Below, piece after piece: positions 1 to 6,009 of a DNA stretch of 6,827 bases. The first letter of the stretch is position 1, and every line of letters starts with the position of its first letter. Origin of the DNA: Planctomycetaceae bacterium (GTDB lineage: Bacteria; Planctomycetota; Planctomycetia; Pirellulales; Thermoguttaceae); the NCBI GenBank assembly GCA_009783865.1, contig WRCR01000222.1, forward strand, positions 1 to 6,827, written 5' to 3'. A model generated the notes under the pieces. It was given only the letters and a program-made list of their open reading frames with translations, was not told the DNA's origin and made no database searches. A program made the position numbers and the translations under genes.

Positions 1-143
1 AAATGGCGAAAATTAAATACGCCGATTGGTTTTTGACGGTACAGATTCCGAAACAGATTCCCGGCGGAGAAATTGGTTTCTCGATGATTACCGAAAGCGG
101 TATAAAGGACGTAAATTTTGATATGAAGAACGCCCCTCGATAG
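1..143 (+). CDS. C-terminal end of an unrecognised protein (partial)
   Basis: A plus-strand frame is open from the left edge to a TAG at 141-143 and encodes about 46 residues ending in DMKNAPR. There is an ATG at position 3, but only two bases are visible upstream, so I cannot tell whether it is a start or an internal methionine. Internal is more likely, because the visible part looks like a beta-rich C-terminus (alternating hydrophobic stretches such as WFLTVQIP and EIGFSMI) rather than a whole protein. I do not recognise the family and give no function. It ends 22 bases before the convergent hisF stop, with no clear terminator hairpin between them. Confidence 0.5.
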   Translation, partial: MAKIKYADWFLTVQIPKQIPGGEIGFSMITESGIKDVNFDMKNAPR

Positions 144-165
144 ACCGCTGTTTTACATACCTGTG

Positions 166-942
166 TTATAAGCGCACCGGCACACCGAATTCGTTTAACT
201 GCCGTTTTAATTCCTGTATTGTGAACAAGCCGGTGTGCAAAATACCGGCAACTATTGCGGCATCGGCGTGGGCAATCACGAAAGCGTCCCGCAGGTGTTC
301 CGCTGAACCTGCGCCGCCGGAGGCTACCACGGGAACATTGACCGCTTCGGCAATTTTGCGGGTTATAGTCAATTCAAAACCACTTTGGGTTCCGTCGGCA
401 TCAACCGAGTTGACAACAATTTCACCGGCTCCCAAATCAACGGCGCGCTTCGCCCATTCAACGGCATCCATTCCGCTGTGATTGCGAAAACCGTGAGTTG
501 TGATTTCATAACCGCTGGGAAATTTATCCGTTTCTGCGTCAGCGCGGATGGGGTCCATTCCGAGAACGATGCATTGTTTTCCGAAAGCCCTTGCGCCTTC
601 TTCGATGATAACCGGATTTTTCACGGCAAGTGAATTGACGGAAATTTTCTCCGCACCGGCTTCGAGAACGAGTTCCATATCGGACAGAGACGAAATGCCG
701 CCGCCGACTGCAAACGGAATACGCACCGCTTTTGCGACCCGGCGTACCATCTCGATGTCAATCGGGCGGTTTTCCGCCGAAGCGGTTATATCATAGACGA
801 CTAGTTCGTCGGCTCCGTCTTCGTAGTATCGCTGTGCCAATTCAACGGGATCGCCGAGGTCGATATTGTTCTTGAATTTGACACCTTTGGTGACTCTGTT
901 GCTGATAACATCCAAACAAGGAATAATGCGGCATTTTAACAT
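166..942 (-). CDS. hisF: Imidazole glycerol phosphate synthase cyclase subunit HisF
   Basis: This is a 258-residue (beta/alpha)8 barrel of normal HisF length. HisF takes ammonia made by the glutaminase HisH and converts PRFAR into imidazole glycerol phosphate and AICAR, in cytoplasmic histidine biosynthesis and feeding purine synthesis. The N-terminus MLKCRIIPCLDV carries the catalytic Asp11, and the second catalytic aspartate is exactly at 130 (GMD-P). Both phosphate-binding regions are present: AVGGGI near 78-83, and VASGGAGS near 206-213 together with VDADGTQSG near 180-188. The frame could extend 15 codons upstream, but the conserved N-terminus fixes the start at 942. There is no Shine-Dalgarno sequence before this ATG, and a -10-like box lies only 12 bases upstream. 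No hisH or other his gene is visible, so it appears to be a single-gene unit, and HisH must be encoded elsewhere. Residues after 131 (PIRADAE) differ from the common DAKR version, as in some other HisF subgroups. Confidence 0.96.
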   Translation of the reverse strand: MLKCRIIPCLDVISNRVTKGVKFKNNIDLGDPVELAQRYYEDGADELVVYDITASAENRPIDIEMVRRVAKAVRIPFAVGGGISSLSDMELVLEAGAEKISVNSLAVKNPVIIEEGARAFGKQCIVLGMDPIRADAETDKFPSGYEITTHGFRNHSGMDAVEWAKRAVDLGAGEIVVNSVDADGTQSGFELTITRKIAEAVNVPVVASGGAGSAEHLRDAFVIAHADAAIVAGILHTGLFTIQELKRQLNEFGVPVRL

Positions 943-954
943 AATGAAATTGAT

Positions 955-960
955 AGTATA
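955..960 (-). promoter_or_regulatory. Candidate -10 box of hisF (TATACT)
   Basis: On the minus strand TATACT lies with its 3' end 12 bases before the hisF ATG. A transcript starting about 7 bases downstream would have a leader of only about 5 bases, so the mRNA would be almost leaderless. This fits the absence of a Shine-Dalgarno sequence. No good -35 hexamer stands out at 16-18 bases upstream, so the call rests on one hexamer and its position. Confidence 0.35.
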
Positions 961-979
961 ATAAGTGTGGGAACGGAAT

Positions 980-996
980 AACCGCACAGCGCGGTT
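980..996. repeat. Short inverted repeat in the divergent hisF/protease control region
   Basis: AACCGC, a 5-base spacer and GCGGTT form a perfect 6-bp inverted repeat. It lies between the hisF -10-like box and the start of the divergent protease gene. It could be a small operator for either gene or a weak hairpin in the protease leader. The rest of the 124-bp gap (943-1066) is AT-rich. It includes a possible plus-strand -10 (TATCAT near 1012-1017) without a convincing -35. Confidence 0.25.
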
Positions 997-1066
997 TCGT
1001 TTCGGACTATTGTATCATAACGGAATAATAAATCAATCACCTTTTGGGATTAAGAAAAACAAAACG

Positions 1067-2809
1067 ATGACAAACCGACTTCTAAAAACCGTTTTTTCTA
1101 TCCTGTGCTGTTTCATAGTTCTATCTGTTGAAACAGCAGCGGCAAAGGAACCGGATGTTTCGCCTATCAAATGCGTCTATTTCGTTCCCGCTGACCGGCA
1201 AGTTTGTGCCGATGCGCCGGAACGGCTCGGACGGGTGATGACGTACATTCAAGATTGGTACCGCAAAGAAATGATTCGCAACGGCTTCGGTCCGAAAACC
1301 TTCGCTCTTGAATGGGACGCACCCGAAAAATTGAAATTGTATTACATCAATGGTGAAAGGAATCTCTTGGAATATCATCGAAATACTCCCGGCAATGAAA
1401 TACTCGGTAAGGAAGTCCGAAAATCCATAAAGGAACTCGGAATTGATACGCAAAGAGAAGTCGTTTTGGTTTTTCACGCTTCACTGGTTTGGAAAGACGG
1501 CAAATCCGAAGAGACCTGTATGTATGTCGGCGGAGGAAGTCATCTTTCCGGTATGGCGTGGGTTATGGACGATGATATGCAGGATTCCGCCTCGCTGGCA
1601 AGTAAAGAACCCGGCGGATATTACGGAAGACCTTGCTCGGTCGGCAAATTCAATTCACATTACATCGGCGGAATAGCCCACGAATTGGGACACGCACTCG
1701 GTCTGCCGCACGGAGGAGAAACCGAAGCAGAAAGAAAGACACTCGGTACTTCTTTGATGGGCGGCGGAAATCATACTTTCGGACAGGAACTGCGGAACGA
1801 AGGAAAAGGAACATTTTTGAATAAGGCATCGGCACTGCGGCTTTCGACAATCCGTGCTTTTGCAGGTGAACTGCCCGGCAATAAAGAACGGGCAAAGATG
1901 ACTTTCGAACAATTATCCGCTTCCGTTGAAAACAATCGAAACACGGGAAAGAAGGAAGTAATCATCAAGGGCAAAGTCGATGCCGTTCCGCCGCTTGCCG
2001 GTATTTCTTTCTTTAACATCGACAGTTCGCAGAACGAATACGGGTGTCAAACATGGACTATACCGGTAAATAAAAACGGGACGTTTCGTGCAGTGTTAAA
2101 TGATGTCAAAGCAGACGTTTATACTTGCCGCGTTCGCGGGATTCATACAAGCGGACATCAAAATGAAGTGACCGTTTCTTATTCTTTGAAAGACGGAGAC
2201 GTGAATCTGATTGAATTTAATGTGCTTGTACCGCTGGAGCAATTGCGGCAGGCGGTGCGGGCGAAAGACGCTGATGCAATAAAGAAAATAGCGGCAAGTA
2301 CGCCGAAGATAAAGGGATACGATTTTCAACAAGTTGCCGATTTTGCCAGCGAACTTTTAATACCGGTACCGCTTGTAAAAGTTGCGGAATTACCTTCGGG
2401 TGTGAAGACAGCGGACTTGAGTTATACCGAGTTCATGGAAGCAAAGACGGGCTGGGGACCCTTGCTTCGGCGGCAGGTATATTCGGAAGCCGTCTTTATA
2501 AAAGTCGGCGGGCAACTATTCCGGTCAGGGATATTTGCTCACGCAGAGTCGTCTATCAAAGTGAACTTATCGGGCAAGTGGAAAGAGTTTGAATTCGGAT
2601 ACGGAATACAGGACGGCAGCAATCCTGCTCCGCAGGAATTTTCCGTGTTCGGAGACGGCAAAGAAATATTCCGCAGCGAAAAGGTTGCTGACCGCGTTGA
2701 ACGCCGCAAGAGCATTTCGGTTGACGGAATTCAGGTTTTGGAACTTCGCACCTCACCGGGCGGCAACTCGGCGTGGACGGTTTGGACGAAACCAATGTTG
2801 AAACGGTAG
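1067..2809 (+). CDS. Secreted metzincin-type zinc metallopeptidase with C-terminal NPCBM domain
   Basis: The protein has 580 residues. Residues 1-26 form a signal peptide (basic start MTNRLLK, hydrophobic core, AAA before KEP), so it is exported. This supports the start at 1067 over an in-frame ATG at 965 that would add 34 polar residues. A catalytic domain spans about 33-270. It contains HELGHALGLPHG at 205-216, the metzincin zinc site HExxHxxGxxH (ligands His205, His209, His215; base Glu206), and a likely Met-turn, SLMGG, with Met231. About 295-390 is beta-rich and looks like an Ig-like domain. About 470-580 resembles NPCBM, a carbohydrate-binding module found on glycosidases and surface proteins (VFIKVGGQLFRSGIFAHAES, a central EFEFGYGIQDGS, and a terminal AWTVW). 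The likely role is proteolysis of glycosylated or polysaccharide-associated proteins outside the cytoplasm. The exact peptidase family is not certain. No clear ribosome binding site precedes the ATG. Confidence 0.88.
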   Translation: MTNRLLKTVFSILCCFIVLSVETAAAKEPDVSPIKCVYFVPADRQVCADAPERLGRVMTYIQDWYRKEMIRNGFGPKTFALEWDAPEKLKLYYINGERNLLEYHRNTPGNEILGKEVRKSIKELGIDTQREVVLVFHASLVWKDGKSEETCMYVGGGSHLSGMAWVMDDDMQDSASLASKEPGGYYGRPCSVGKFNSHYIGGIAHELGHALGLPHGGETEAERKTLGTSLMGGGNHTFGQELRNEGKGTFLNKASALRLSTIRAFAGELPGNKERAKMTFEQLSASVENNRNTGKKEVIIKGKVDAVPPLAGISFFNIDSSQNEYGCQTWTIPVNKNGTFRAVLNDVKADVYTCRVRGIHTSGHQNEVTVSYSLKDGDVNLIEFNVLVPLEQLRQAVRAKDADAIKKIAASTPKIKGYDFQQVADFASELLIPVPLVKVAELPSGVKTADLSYTEFMEAKTGWGPLLRRQVYSEAVFIKVGGQLFRSGIFAHAESSIKVNLSGKWKEFEFGYGIQDGSNPAPQEFSVFGDGKEIFRSEKVADRVERRKSISVDGIQVLELRTSPGGNSAWTVWTKPMLKR

Positions 2810-2830
2810 CGTAGGATTTTAATCCTACGC
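2809..2830. terminator. Perfect palindrome between convergent stop codons, candidate bidirectional terminator
   Basis: GCGTAGGATT (2809-2818), TT, then AATCCTACGC (2821-2830) form a perfect 10-bp inverted repeat. In RNA it would fold as about 9 bp closed by a 4-base loop. It begins on the last base of the protease TAG and ends 4 bases before the URO-D stop, which is where a shared terminator would lie. Neither strand has a T-run after the stem, so it is not a standard intrinsic terminator. It could instead protect mRNA 3' ends, work as a tail-less hairpin terminator, or be a dispersed repeat. Confidence 0.55.
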
Positions 2831-2834
2831 AGTG

Positions 2835-4034
2835 TTAGTATTCTCCATATTGTCTGGCGGCTTCGCCCATTGCGCGAAGATTTTCCGGCTTAGTATCGTC
2901 CTGCATAATCGCTGAAGCATCGCAGATATAACCGCCGTTGCGTCCAACCGTCTCAATCACTTTGCGGACATACTCCTTAACCTCATCGGGCTTTCCCAAC
3001 GCCAGCAAGTCATTCGGAATACCGCCGCTGATGCAGAATTTTTCGCCGACTGCTCTATCAACTTCGTTAATATCGCCGCGGTCAACGTGATAAACAATAC
3101 TCTTCTCCGGCAGTTGAGCGATGTGTTTCAAATTCGGATTCCATTCGCCTTCGGCATAAAGCAGCGTTTGAATTCCGTCTTTCCAAAGTTCTTCGATGAT
3201 GTACTTCAAAGTCGGATAATAAAATTTCTCGAATTGAGCCGGTGAAACAAACGGAACGCAGCCGCGGTGCAGCCAGAGTCCAACCGGCACTTGTTTCGAC
3301 GGGTCGCTTGTTCTCTTCGCCATGTAGAGCAAATGAGGCGCAAGGGCTTCACAAGCCGCCTGTACTTTTTTCGGTCTCATGAACAAATCCATGCACAGCG
3401 ATTTATAACCGCGCAGTTTATCCGCAAGTATATCAAACGGTGCTTTCAGTATTCCGCAGATTGCCGAAGGTGTACCGGTTTCGTTTTTCAATCGGGCTAA
3501 ATGCGGTCCGTATGCGTTGAAATAATTTTTCATTGCTGCCATACCGGCAAGCAGTGTGACATTGTTTTCATAAGTGTTAGGTTCGCCGGGACCCTTGACG
3601 GTATAAGTCACGCGCGGCATCCAGCGGTTTGCAAGAAAACCAACCGGGTCGGCAATTAACTCATCGTATTCGTCTTCCCGCATGTATGCTTCATCTTCCG
3701 GCGGTTCGAGATATTGAAATCCGGTAGTCGGCGGAATTTGCACGCCCGGCAGCGCATAGTATTTTATACCGGCGGACTGGACTACACCAGACCAAACATA
3801 AACCATGTTAGCAGGAACAGCGTCCCAATCGAAGTCGCGGCAGCACCGGAACATCGCTTCGAAAGCGAGGTTATAATCCTGCGTGACATCCTGGCAGTTC
3901 ATACCGGAATAGATTGCCGTGACTTCGGCAGCGAAAGGGCGCACCGGCACCTTGTCTGCTTTACCATTCCGCAAGGCGGTAACATAACGGTTAAGACGTT
4001 CATTATAAAGGGTTTCGTAATTAACAGCGGTCAT
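2835..4034 (-). CDS. Uroporphyrinogen decarboxylase family protein (URO-D fold, not HemE)
   Basis: The 399-residue cytoplasmic protein has the look of the URO-D superfamily, which holds HemE and corrinoid/CoM methyltransferases such as MtaA and MtbA. Features supporting the fold are the N-terminal ERLNRYVTALRNGKADKVPVR region, a central GPHLARL helix, FVSPAQFEKFYYPTLKYIIEEL at about 262-283, the HVDRGDINE strand-loop near 316-324, and the C-terminal SGGIPNDLL...GKPDEVKEYV near 336-356. The arginine-rich RxxRQAGR-type motif of true HemE is absent; the matching region reads KVPVRPF. The HxC zinc site of MtaA/MtbA is also not apparent, since the expected strand end reads LLYAEGEW (about 291-298). 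Cys371 in ICDAS may be the only remaining candidate ligand. I therefore name the family only. Multiple non-HemE members occur in anaerobes and PVC bacteria. A likely role is methyl or one-carbon transfer, but the substrate is unknown. No strong Shine-Dalgarno is present, and a TATACT box lies 29 bases upstream. Confidence 0.88.
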   Translation of the reverse strand: MTAVNYETLYNERLNRYVTALRNGKADKVPVRPFAAEVTAIYSGMNCQDVTQDYNLAFEAMFRCCRDFDWDAVPANMVYVWSGVVQSAGIKYYALPGVQIPPTTGFQYLEPPEDEAYMREDEYDELIADPVGFLANRWMPRVTYTVKGPGEPNTYENNVTLLAGMAAMKNYFNAYGPHLARLKNETGTPSAICGILKAPFDILADKLRGYKSLCMDLFMRPKKVQAACEALAPHLLYMAKRTSDPSKQVPVGLWLHRGCVPFVSPAQFEKFYYPTLKYIIEELWKDGIQTLLYAEGEWNPNLKHIAQLPEKSIVYHVDRGDINEVDRAVGEKFCISGGIPNDLLALGKPDEVKEYVRKVIETVGRNGGYICDASAIMQDDTKPENLRAMGEAARQYGEY

Positions 4035-4063
4035 AGCAGCATCTCGTTAGGATGAATTCAAAA

Positions 4064-4069
4064 AGTATA
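4064..4069 (-). promoter_or_regulatory. Candidate -10 box of the URO-D family gene (TATACT)
   Basis: TATACT on the minus strand lies 29 bases upstream of the ATG at 4034, giving a predicted leader of about 20 bases. The hexamer is the same as the one before hisF. The flanks are AT-rich (GTTGTTAA before, TTTTTGAATTC after). No convincing -35 hexamer is seen at normal spacing. Confidence 0.35.
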
Positions 4070-4177
4070 TTAACAACGAAAACATTTTACCGAAATGCAC
4101 GGGGAAATCAATTATTAGTTCGACTGCAAGTTTTTACCGAACGGAGCCGCAATCGAAAGATTTTGAAATAATACAAG

Positions 4178-4205
4178 CGGCGGGGCTATCCCAGGTCTGA
4201 CGCAT
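4178..4205. repeat. Left terminal inverted repeat of the 281-bp element
   Basis: This 28-bp arm begins CGGCGGGGCTATCCC and ends AGGTCTGACGCAT. It pairs with 4431-4458, differing at three positions. It contains its own mini-palindrome, GGG-CTAT-CCC. The last base overlaps the TGA that closes the internal minus-strand frame. Confidence 0.7.
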
Positions 4206-4430
4206 CAAAAATTACTTTTTATGATTTGTTCGATAATGGCGGTTCTGAACTCTATCGACAATGCCGCCCGGAACATCATTGTCGGTACCGTTTGCTTGCC
4301 TTTTACCTTCAACGTCAAACCGTACGCCAAACGCCCCAATCGCCGCACCTCTTCGCAAGGCAAGTCACTGACCGTGCGATGAAATATGCCAATCATAAAT
4401 GTCGACAAACCCTGCCGCTTCAGAAATTGT

Positions 4431-4458
4431 ATGCGTCAGACCCGGGTTACCCCCGCCG
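4431..4458. repeat. Right terminal inverted repeat of the 281-bp element
   Basis: This arm begins ATGCGTCAGACC and ends ACCCCCGCCG. It is the inverted copy of 4178-4205. Although several bases differ, the mini-palindrome is kept as GGG-TTA-CCC, which suggests the small hairpin in each arm may matter. It ends 28 bases before the glycosidase stop codon. Confidence 0.7.
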
Positions 4459-4486
4459 TTATTTAACCACGCTTCGGCTCCATCAA

Positions 4487-5827
4487 TCAATCGCCTTTCC
4501 AAACTTTTTTGACCGCCTCGTAAGACGGTTTTTCCTTTCCGTCTGTTGTGACCAATCCCCAGCGGGTTTCAATTGGACAATCACTCTGTCCGCAAACATA
4601 ACAGCGCGAAGAGTCCCCGTAACAATAAATAAACGCGCCTAATAGATACGGCTTCTTCATCAATCGCGGCAGCAAGTCGCGGTAAAAATCACCTTGCCCT
4701 TCAGGAGTATGCGGATAAGCAGGTATCACCGTCTTCGCCGGCATTTCCGCGTATAAGTGGTCGCGAAAGTCGGAAAGAAATAAGAAATTACCATGGTCGC
4801 CGGAAGCATCACGGCGGACACGATTCCGCATCCGCTCCGGCAATCGGTCAACGAATTCCTGTATGTTTTGCCTCGCTTCCGCTTCGCTGGAAACACCATA
4901 CCGCTCAAGCACCGCCCGGCGTTCTCCCGGCGTTTTGGGAACACCGCCGCTAATATATCCGAACTCGCAAAGAATTATCGGCTTGCCGGTAAAACTCCAC
5001 AGGTAAGCCGGCAGCACATCAAACATACACAGGTAATTGCCGAAAGATGTAAAACAACCGATGTAAATATCGATTCCTACATAATCGCAGTACTTGTGAT
5101 ACGGACGCATCAAAAAATGTAAATCGACCTGCGGTCCCGCACTGTTATAACCGATGAGTACATCGCCGCGCAAATGATGTATTGCTTCGAGTTGTATTCC
5201 TATGAACCGGACGGCTTCTTCCATAGTCAGCGGCAGTGTAAATCGCGGAACTCCCATTTCGTTAGTGATTTGAATTGCCCCGATGAGTTCCCGTAAATCC
5301 TGCAACAGGAAAACGGCAATTTCCTTCACCCGCTTCTCGTTTTTCCGGTGCCGGGGGTCAACGCCGAATTGTATAAACTCACGCGGATAAGGCGTTACTG
5401 CCATGATTTTTATACCGTTGTCGTTATATTTTTGAAGTTTCGCTTTGAAGTTCTTGTACTCTTCCCGTACATTGCCGGAAGTGTCAAACGGAAAAGGAAT
5501 ATCGCAGCGGTCCCATTCGATACCGGCGTTTTTCATTCCTTCGTAGTTCAGGTCAGCGTGACAGATGCCCTTAATAAAGCCGCCTGCTTTTTCCCGACTT
5601 GCTCTGGTTTCCGGCGATGTCATCGGCTTTAACGGATAGGTCAGCAGCGATGCCGGCAAGTGAGTCAGTGTCGGTCCGAATTGCCGATATACAAACTCTT
5701 CCATTCCCATTGCTTTGCCGATGAGATTGCCGATTGAGTCCATCGGGGGTTCTGCAAACAGTTTTGCCGAATCGGAAAACAGCAAAACTATTCCGAAAAC
5801 GCAATATAAAAACGACGATTTGTGCAT
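4487..5827 (-). CDS. Secreted TIM-barrel glycoside hydrolase-like protein (clan GH-A type)
   Basis: The protein has 446 residues with a signal peptide of about 25 residues (MHKSS, a hydrophobic core YCVFGIVLLF, then LFA before EPP), so it is exported. The body reads as a single (beta/alpha)8 barrel. The strand-like segments are GGFIKGICHADL (82-93), GIEWDRCDIPF (102-112), GIKIMAVTPYP (138-148), IGAIQITNEMG (182-192), DVLIGYNSAG (222-231), DYVGIDIYIG (248-257) and KPIILCEFGY (282-291). Asn189-Glu190 fits the strand-4 acid/base and Glu288 the strand-7 nucleophile of retaining clan GH-A enzymes. I cannot place it in a numbered GH family or name a sugar. A cysteine cluster near the end (Cys402, 409, 412, 417) is unusual and may form disulfides or bind metal. 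The ending WGLVTTDGKEKPSYEAVKKVW is typical of GH-A proteins. The start at 5827 has no Shine-Dalgarno sequence. Confidence 0.8.
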   Translation of the reverse strand: MHKSSFLYCVFGIVLLFSDSAKLFAEPPMDSIGNLIGKAMGMEEFVYRQFGPTLTHLPASLLTYPLKPMTSPETRASREKAGGFIKGICHADLNYEGMKNAGIEWDRCDIPFPFDTSGNVREEYKNFKAKLQKYNDNGIKIMAVTPYPREFIQFGVDPRHRKNEKRVKEIAVFLLQDLRELIGAIQITNEMGVPRFTLPLTMEEAVRFIGIQLEAIHHLRGDVLIGYNSAGPQVDLHFLMRPYHKYCDYVGIDIYIGCFTSFGNYLCMFDVLPAYLWSFTGKPIILCEFGYISGGVPKTPGERRAVLERYGVSSEAEARQNIQEFVDRLPERMRNRVRRDASGDHGNFLFLSDFRDHLYAEMPAKTVIPAYPHTPEGQGDFYRDLLPRLMKKPYLLGAFIYCYGDSSRCYVCGQSDCPIETRWGLVTTDGKEKPSYEAVKKVWKGD

Positions 5828-5898
5828 AGTAATTTTTTGTAAGAGGCGTGCGATTTTAATTCCGCTGTTATTTAGCCGATACTCCGGCTCTTCGGATA
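5828..5898 (-). other. Upstream region of the glycosidase gene
   Basis: This stretch of about 70 bases must hold the leader of the glycosidase gene. On the minus strand I see an AT-rich patch (GGAATTAAAATCGC) but no promoter I would defend. A weak hairpin (AGCCG at 5874-5878, 6-base loop, CGGCT at 5885-5889) lies just after the open frame that follows the methyltransferase gene. It is followed on the minus strand by AAATAA rather than a T-run, so it is at best a poor terminator. Confidence 0.3.
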
Positions 5899-6009
5899 CT
5901 AAGTTCTATAATCGGTTATCAATTCCGGCTGTTTTTGACACCCTTCACAAAGTTGATTTATCGGACATTCTCTGCACTTCGGCGTTTCGTGATTGTGGCT
6001 GTACGTCGT
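5899..6009 (-). other. In-frame cysteine-rich extension after the methyltransferase stop
   Basis: Past its TGA (6010-6012) the methyltransferase frame stays open for 36 codons, to a TAG at 5899-5901. The encoded residues include KCRECPINQLCEGCQKQ, a regular C-x2-C-x5-C-x2-C arrangement, with two histidines (SHNHE) just before it. The frame has no ATG, GTG or TTG before the cysteines, so it could only be made as a continuation of the methyltransferase. The natural readings are a small zinc- or iron-sulfur-binding tail cut off by a nonsense change, or one expressed by UGA readthrough. I cannot tell these apart from one sequence. A sequencing error that created the TGA is also possible. Confidence 0.55.

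Larger units (their letters stand above)
4178..4458. mobile_element. 281-bp element with 28-bp terminal inverted repeats (MITE-like)
   Basis: The ends are inverted copies of each other, matching at 25 of 28 positions and sharing the inner block TGCGTCAGACC. The size, the intergenic location and the lack of a transposase suggest a miniature inverted-repeat transposable element or a decayed insertion sequence. No clean target-site duplication is visible. The flanks instead show AAATAA on the left (6 bases from the arm) and its complement TTATTT directly at the right, which would be a weak extension of the symmetry. On the minus strand a frame is open almost from arm to arm: a TGA in the right arm, then 76 codons to a TGA at 4205-4207, with no ATG at its beginning (TTG at 4408, ATG at 4396). 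It resembles no transposase I know. I cannot name the family. Confidence 0.5.
4035..4486. other. 452-bp intergenic region between the glycosidase and URO-D genes
   Basis: This is the largest gene-free stretch. From 4035 to about 4177 it is AT-rich and holds the presumed URO-D promoter; I see no RNA gene or small gene there. From 4178 to 4458 it holds an element bounded by inverted repeats (listed separately). The last 28 bases (4459-4486) follow the glycosidase stop and contain no terminator of their own. Open frames that cross this region on both strands show no recognisable protein motif. Confidence 0.6.

Noticed and set aside
943..987. A longer hisF starting at 987
   Set aside because: The family N-terminus begins exactly at MLKCRIIPCLDV, which puts the catalytic aspartates at 11 and 130. 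The extra 15 residues are not part of the family.
965..1066. A longer protease starting at the in-frame ATG at 965
   Set aside because: The extra 34 residues are polar and would bury the signal peptide. They also overlap the hisF control region, and no ribosome binding site supports this start.
4458..4467. GTTATTTAAC next to the right arm as an integron attC core
   Set aside because: The core consensus GTTRRRY is not matched (GTTATTT), no paired attC stem architecture is present, and no cassette-like gene order is seen.
4226..4642. A plus-strand open frame of 138 codons across the inverted-repeat element and the glycosidase 3' end
   Set aside because: It overlaps the well-supported glycosidase in antisense, has no motif and no ribosome binding site, and its composition looks like a shadow frame.
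5874..5889. Intrinsic terminator after the methyltransferase region
   Set aside because: The stem is only 5 bp and on the minus strand is followed by AAATAA, not a T-run.
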